This document shows, piece after piece, positions 4,834-8,014 of a stretch of DNA of 8,014 nucleotides. The notes under the pieces were generated by a model. The model had not been told where the DNA came from. It was given only the letters and a program-made list of their open reading frames with translations, and did no database searches. This DNA comes from Ktedonobacterales bacterium. Its GTDB lineage: Bacteria; Chloroflexota; Ktedonobacteria; Ktedonobacterales; JACDGC01. Both the position numbers and the translations under genes were made by a program. Position 1 is the first letter of the stretch, and every line of letters starts with the position of its first letter. The stretch covers positions 1 through 8,014 of the forward strand of contig JACDGC010000144.1 of NCBI GenBank assembly GCA_013815535.1, read 5' to 3'.

Positions 4834-5886
4834 TTATGGTGCGCCTTTTTGCAGGGCATCCCAAGTGAGCGGTGTTGCCGCACTGACATCATAGCTCTTG
4901 TCCGCAACCTCCGGCCCGAGGTTCCAGAAGCCGACGCCTGCCGCCTTCGCGGTACGCGCGCGCGCCAGAATATCCGCGAAAGCGGCGGCACGGGCGGCAT
5001 CACCGAGCTTTTGCTGGAAGCCAAACTCTTCGATGACGAAAGGTTTGTCATTTTGAGCAGACCAAGCAGCGACATTGGGCAAGGTGATATCGCGGTCGCC
5101 AGCCGAATAGACATGAATGGCGGCGAGGTCGATGGTGGGCAAGGCAAAAATATCCTGCCAGGGGATGCCATAGTCACCATTCAGAAACGAGAGGCCCCCG
5201 GTGCTGATGAGATGATGACCGCTATCCACCGTGCGCAATTGCAGCGAAGTATCACGATAAAAGGCGAGTAGTTGGTTGGGGGTTGCACGAAGTGGATCGT
5301 TGCCATTGGGGGGCAAGGCTTCGCCTAAGATGGCATAATAGGCCAGGGCGCGCTCGTTGCGGTAACGCGTCCCTACGAAATCGATCAAGGCCCCCCATGC
5401 GCCAGGGTCATAGGGGAAATTCCCTTGCTGATAGAGCATCTTGCCAAAGGTGGTGAGGCTGATGATGACATGCATCCCATGCGTGCGGGCGTGGCATAGC
5501 AAATAGTCCATATTGGCCCATACGGTCGGGTTACGCCAATCATCGACATTGCTCAGGAAGTCGGTGGCGCGAATGGTATTGATCTTTGCCGCTGCTGCTT
5601 GCGTGATCCATTGATCGAGATAGGTGGTAAAAGTGGGCATCGTCCAAGCACTACCGCGATAGGTCTTACCGCTGACCGTGACATCAGGATAAATGGTTGC
5701 GGCATACAAAGTAAGGGGCTGATTGCCGACTACCAAGCCCGTGCCCGAAGATTGGACGTAGTCACCACTGCGGCTCAGGCACTTGCTGCCGACCGCCACG
5801 TCGGTCGCCGTCGCGCCACTTCCGCAGGCAGCCAACCCACTCGTCATCAATAGCGCAGCCAGTCCCAGCATCAGCAGTCGTCGCAT
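4834..5886 (-). CDS. Lipoprotein with glycoside hydrolase (GH5/clan A-like) TIM-barrel fold
   Basis: The 350-residue product from ATG 5886 begins with a lipoprotein signal peptide and the lipobox LAAC (Cys21), so it should be anchored on the outer face of the cytoplasmic membrane. The rest resembles retaining clan A glycosidases such as cellulases and mannanases. It has R106 after a first strand pair, YYAILGEALPP with candidate acid/base E189, IHVY (H258, Y260), PFVIEEFGF with candidate nucleophile E287, and the closing GFWNLG (W321). The usual Asn before the acid/base Glu is Gly188 here, so activity or specificity may differ. C36 and C131 could form a disulfide. The frame is open back to 5994, but that part overlaps gtrA. 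ATG 5886 has GAGG five bases upstream and is followed at once by the signal peptide. It is 16 bases after the gtrA stop, so translation is probably coupled. The fold call is fairly firm; the substrate is unknown. Confidence 0.82.
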   Translation of the reverse strand: MRRLLMLGLAALLMTSGLAACGSGATATDVAVGSKCLSRSGDYVQSSGTGLVVGNQPLTLYAATIYPDVTVSGKTYRGSAWTMPTFTTYLDQWITQAAAAKINTIRATDFLSNVDDWRNPTVWANMDYLLCHARTHGMHVIISLTTFGKMLYQQGNFPYDPGAWGALIDFVGTRYRNERALAYYAILGEALPPNGNDPLRATPNQLLAFYRDTSLQLRTVDSGHHLISTGGLSFLNGDYGIPWQDIFALPTIDLAAIHVYSAGDRDITLPNVAAWSAQNDKPFVIEEFGFQQKLGDAARAAAFADILARARTAKAAGVGFWNLGPEVADKSYDVSAATPLTWDALQKGAP

Positions 5887-5902
5887 GGCGTCCTCGTCTC
5901 CT

Positions 5903-6355
5903 CTAGGGATTCGTATCGGCAACGAAGACCCAGCGGCGCAGGGCGAGATAGTTCCAGATGAGCGAAGCACCGGTCGCCAAGAGTTTGCCACCATTGACGA
6001 TCAGCGGCAATGGCAGCGCGCTCCCCAGCACCATCCGGAGCACCAGCACGATGCCCGCGTTCAGCAGCAGACCCACCACACTGACGGCAGCGAAACGCAG
6101 CAGCAAAGTGGTTGACGCACCCGCGTGATGGCGAAAAGTGACCCGCGCATTCAACACATAACTGCTGACCATCCCCACGGTAAAAGCCAACGCGTCGAAG
6201 CCAAAGAGCCAAGCGCCACCATCGCGGTGCGTCAGCCAGATCAGCACATTCAGCACGGCGAAATCCAGCCCGGTGTTGATTCCGCCGACGGCGACGAAGC
6301 TCAGCATCTCGCGTAAGCGGCCAGCGCGGGGGAGGGCCAGGGTCGTTGTTGCCAT
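5903..6355 (-). CDS. GtrA-like membrane protein (polyprenyl-phosphate-sugar flippase type)
   Basis: GtrA/DPMS-type proteins are small membrane proteins linked to translocation of polyprenyl-phosphate-linked sugars used for surface polysaccharide or protein glycosylation. The 150-residue product from ATG 6355 has four predicted membrane helices, at about 18-40, 48-68, 85-108 and 113-139. Family landmarks are FVAVGGINTGLDF near the N-terminus, SYVLNARVTFR after helix 2, and WNYLALRRWVF near the C-terminus. A TTG one codon earlier (6358) is possible but less likely; the ribosome binding site is weak (AAAGG/CTGAG). It lies between a GT-C glycosyltransferase and a lipoprotein hydrolase on the same strand, with the stop 16 bases before the hydrolase start. 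This supports one surface-glycan transcription unit. The family is clear; the sugar is not. Confidence 0.9.
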   Translation of the reverse strand: MATTTLALPRAGRLREMLSFVAVGGINTGLDFAVLNVLIWLTHRDGGAWLFGFDALAFTVGMVSSYVLNARVTFRHHAGASTTLLLRFAAVSVVGLLLNAGIVLVLRMVLGSALPLPLIVNGGKLLATGASLIWNYLALRRWVFVADTNP

Positions 6356-6358
6356 CAA

Positions 6359-6509
6359 AATCTCAGCCTTTCAGCGCAAAATATGGTGTGCGCTCACCAA
6401 AAACGCGGTGATCAGAAACGGCGGCCAGAGAAGGGGATGGCACGAAGAAGCTGCTTCCAGGCCGTTCTTCGTGTCTCGCAGACTCGTAGTGTGGCTGGCG
6501 GGGGTATGC
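6359..6509 (-). other. Spacer between the glycosyltransferase and gtrA genes with two inverted repeats
   Basis: This 151-base gap shows no convincing gene. CACGAAGAA (6441-6449) and TTCTTCGTG (6465-6473) form a perfect 9-bp stem with a 15-base loop. AGCGCA (6373-6378) and TGCGCT (6389-6394) form a smaller stem about 18 bases before the gtrA ATG. Neither has a T-run downstream in the direction of transcription, so neither is a clear terminator. They may process or tune the message, or mark a separate start of transcription for gtrA; I find no promoter with good spacing. Confidence 0.35.
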
Positions 6510-8014
6510 CTATTGGCCGACGGTGCCGCAGCGTTGCTGCGCGGTGTCGAAGTCAGCGGGGAGCGTATGTTGTGCCAGAGGGGCACCCGTGCGATGATAG
6601 AGCGCCACACCATCACTGTCATGCGCGACGGGGGTGAAGTGCGCCAGGAAGGCGGCACTGGTGACATCGACATGCTGCGCCACCAAGTCACCACTGTGAA
6701 TGACGACCCAATCCGCATTGGCAGCGGGATCTTGGAGCGCAGCATCCCACTGAGCACCAGAGCCCTGATAGATGATGTTGGTCAGTTTCGTCCCCGCAAC
6801 GATGGCATATTGCTGGGGATTCTTGAAGTAGGTGTCTTCCAAGATGTTGCCGCTCAGGTAGTGCTGCGCCAGGTAGTCCACTGAGGGGCGCGCGGCGACG
6901 CATGACGCACCATATTGGCCGTCTTGTAGCGCGATGATGCCCCCCTGCGCAATCAAGAAGCTTTGCACCGCGATGACGAGGATCGCTCCCACCCGCAGCC
7001 AGACCTGCCGACCGATCAGCGTCGCCAGGAAGAAAGCCACCGGCGCGACGATCTCTGTGCCATAGCGTGCGTTGTAAAAGATGCTGCCTGCGTGGGCGGG
7101 TGAGGCCCCTGGCACATAGAGCACCGCCTGCCCTGTGAAGAGCGCCACGACATAGAAGGCAAAAGGTGCGGCAAAGGGCAGCGTGGCGATGGCCTCGGGC
7201 GAGAGGCGCTTGCGGACGAGCAACATGACCAAACCAAGGATCGCCAGCACCAGCAGCATCGGGCCGACCGTCTCTGCCGAGGCGAAGAGGAAGTGGCGAA
7301 ACGCCTGCCACACATTGTGATACGTATCCAAGTCGCCGTGTTGTAGCACCAACATTTGCTGCGTCTGTGACGAATAGGGACCATTCTGGAAGTACAGCGC
7401 ATCGTGGAAGATCAATTGGTTCCACAGCAGCCAGAGCGCGGGACCAAAAGCGCCCAAAGCACCAAAGAGGAGCAGGTGATCGACAATCTGGCGGAGCCGC
7501 CGTCGCTGCATGACACCAATGACCACGATGCACCCAAGGAAGACGAAGAGGAGAAACCAGCCATCATACCGGGCCAGTGTCGCCAGGAAGGTGCTCAGCC
7601 CAGCCCACACCAGCCAACGCGGTTGGTCGTCTTGGACCCAAGCGAGAAAGAAGTAGCAAGCCGCCGTCATCGTGGCAATCAAGAGCGGCTCGGTCAATGG
7701 CGTGGACTGAATGTAGAGTACCCCAGGGTTCAGCATGAAAGCCAGCGCGCCGATGCTGCTGACACGGCTATCATGCGTGATGCGCCGCACCGAGAGGAAG
7801 ACGAAATTTGCCGCTGACACATAACACAGCATCGATGGGATGCTCCCAGCCAATCCGCTGCGCCACAAGGTGTCGTTCCACACGAACGGCAACATGACGA
7901 CGTGGGGCAACGGTAGCCATACGCCACCGAGTTGCGCCAACCCAGGGGTGGTGTTGTCAAAAACGCGCCGAGCGATCATCAAGTGGGCATAAGCATCGTT
8001 ATAGAGCAACGTCC
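6510..8014 (-). CDS. Polytopic GT-C glycosyltransferase, family 39/ArnT-like (N-terminus cut by right edge)
   Basis: About 500 residues are visible and the frame is still open at the window edge, so the TTG at 8009 is an internal Leu. The N-terminal cytoplasmic part and first membrane helix are missing. Such enzymes use polyprenyl-phosphate sugars as donors and transfer the sugar on the outer face of the membrane. Counting from 8009, the first extracellular loop has NDAYAHLMIARRVFD, where D5 takes the place of the catalytic acidic residue of GT-C enzymes, then TPGLAQLGGVWLPLPH. About ten helices follow between residues 53 and 355. STPLTEPLL (102-110), LARYDGW (145-151) and FYNARYGTEI (311-320) are typical of this group. 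Residues about 356-499 form a soluble outer domain. It is the first gene of the minus-strand group in the window; acceptor and donor are unknown. Confidence 0.88.
   Translation of the reverse strand, partial: TLLYNDAYAHLMIARRVFDNTTPGLAQLGGVWLPLPHVVMLPFVWNDTLWRSGLAGSIPSMLCYVSAANFVFLSVRRITHDSRVSSIGALAFMLNPGVLYIQSTPLTEPLLIATMTAACYFFLAWVQDDQPRWLVWAGLSTFLATLARYDGWFLLFVFLGCIVVIGVMQRRRLRQIVDHLLLFGALGAFGPALWLLWNQLIFHDALYFQNGPYSSQTQQMLVLQHGDLDTYHNVWQAFRHFLFASAETVGPMLLVLAILGLVMLLVRKRLSPEAIATLPFAAPFAFYVVALFTGQAVLYVPGASPAHAGSIFYNARYGTEIVAPVAFFLATLIGRQVWLRVGAILVIAVQSFLIAQGGIIALQDGQYGASCVAARPSVDYLAQHYLSGNILEDTYFKNPQQYAIVAGTKLTNIIYQGSGAQWDAALQDPAANADWVVIHSGDLVAQHVDVTSAAFLAHFTPVAHDSDGVALYHRTGAPLAQHTLPADFDTAQQRCGTVGQ

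Noticed and set aside
4690..5271. 193-codon plus-strand frame opposite the lipoprotein gene
   Set aside because: It is mostly antisense to the hydrolase, which has a lipobox and catalytic motifs; the frame has no credible start signal or domain.
5887..5994. N-terminal extension of the lipoprotein frame upstream of ATG 5886
   Set aside because: It would overlap the gtrA 3' end and place 36 extra residues before a complete lipoprotein signal peptide; ATG 5886 has a good ribosome binding site.
6688..7533. 281-codon alternative minus-strand frame within the glycosyltransferase gene
   Set aside because: The overlapping frame encodes a coherent multi-helix membrane protein with family motifs; this one is Arg/Pro/Cys-rich with no domain.

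Overview
The window looks like a stretch of chromosome from a GC-rich bacterium, most likely a member of the Chloroflexota. That assignment is an inference from the style of the proteins: a PNPase with a long Gly/Arg-rich tail, a large membrane glycosyltransferase with a TPGLAQLGGVWLPLPH-type first loop, and a GTG start on pnp. No 16S rRNA or other decisive marker is present. There are no tRNA or rRNA genes, CRISPR arrays, transposases or phage genes.

Layout, left to right. (1) Positions 1-612, minus strand: the N-terminal 204 codons of an unrecognised protein that runs off the left edge. It is visibly AT-richer than the rest. (2) Positions 613-881: a divergent intergenic region with a 10-bp inverted repeat, a small dyad and a good extended -10 promoter for rpsO. 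(3) Positions 882-3831, plus strand: the classic rpsO-pnp pair (ribosomal protein S15, then polynucleotide phosphorylase), with a 259-base spacer that ends in two tandem hairpins just before the pnp ribosome binding site. A strong intrinsic terminator closes the unit at 3851-3886. (4) Positions 4105-4620, plus strand: a small secreted protein of unknown function. (5) Positions 4621-4833: a convergent intergenic region with a perfect 14-bp stem hairpin. (6) Positions 8014-4834, minus strand: a three-gene group read right to left. It holds a polytopic GT-C (family 39-like) glycosyltransferase cut by the right edge, a GtrA-like four-helix membrane protein, and a lipoprotein with a glycoside-hydrolase (GH5/clan A-like) TIM-barrel fold.

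How the genes fit together. rpsO-pnp is a housekeeping translation and RNA-decay unit. In well-studied bacteria both genes are controlled post-transcriptionally through their mRNA leaders, and the leaders here contain hairpins that could do the same. The minus-strand group reads as a cell-surface glycan module. GtrA proteins are linked to moving polyprenyl-phosphate sugars across the membrane, GT-C enzymes use such lipid-linked sugars on the outer face, and the lipoprotein hydrolase would act on carbohydrate outside the membrane. This link is inference from gene order and family knowledge.

I do not see a clear new biological system. The points most worth a second look are the altered rRNA-contact motif in S15, the structured rpsO and pnp leaders, the RGG-like PNPase tail, the Asn-to-Gly change beside the presumed acid/base Glu of the hydrolase, the 14-bp hairpin between convergent genes, a 16-bp exact direct repeat around it, and the unrecognised left-edge gene.
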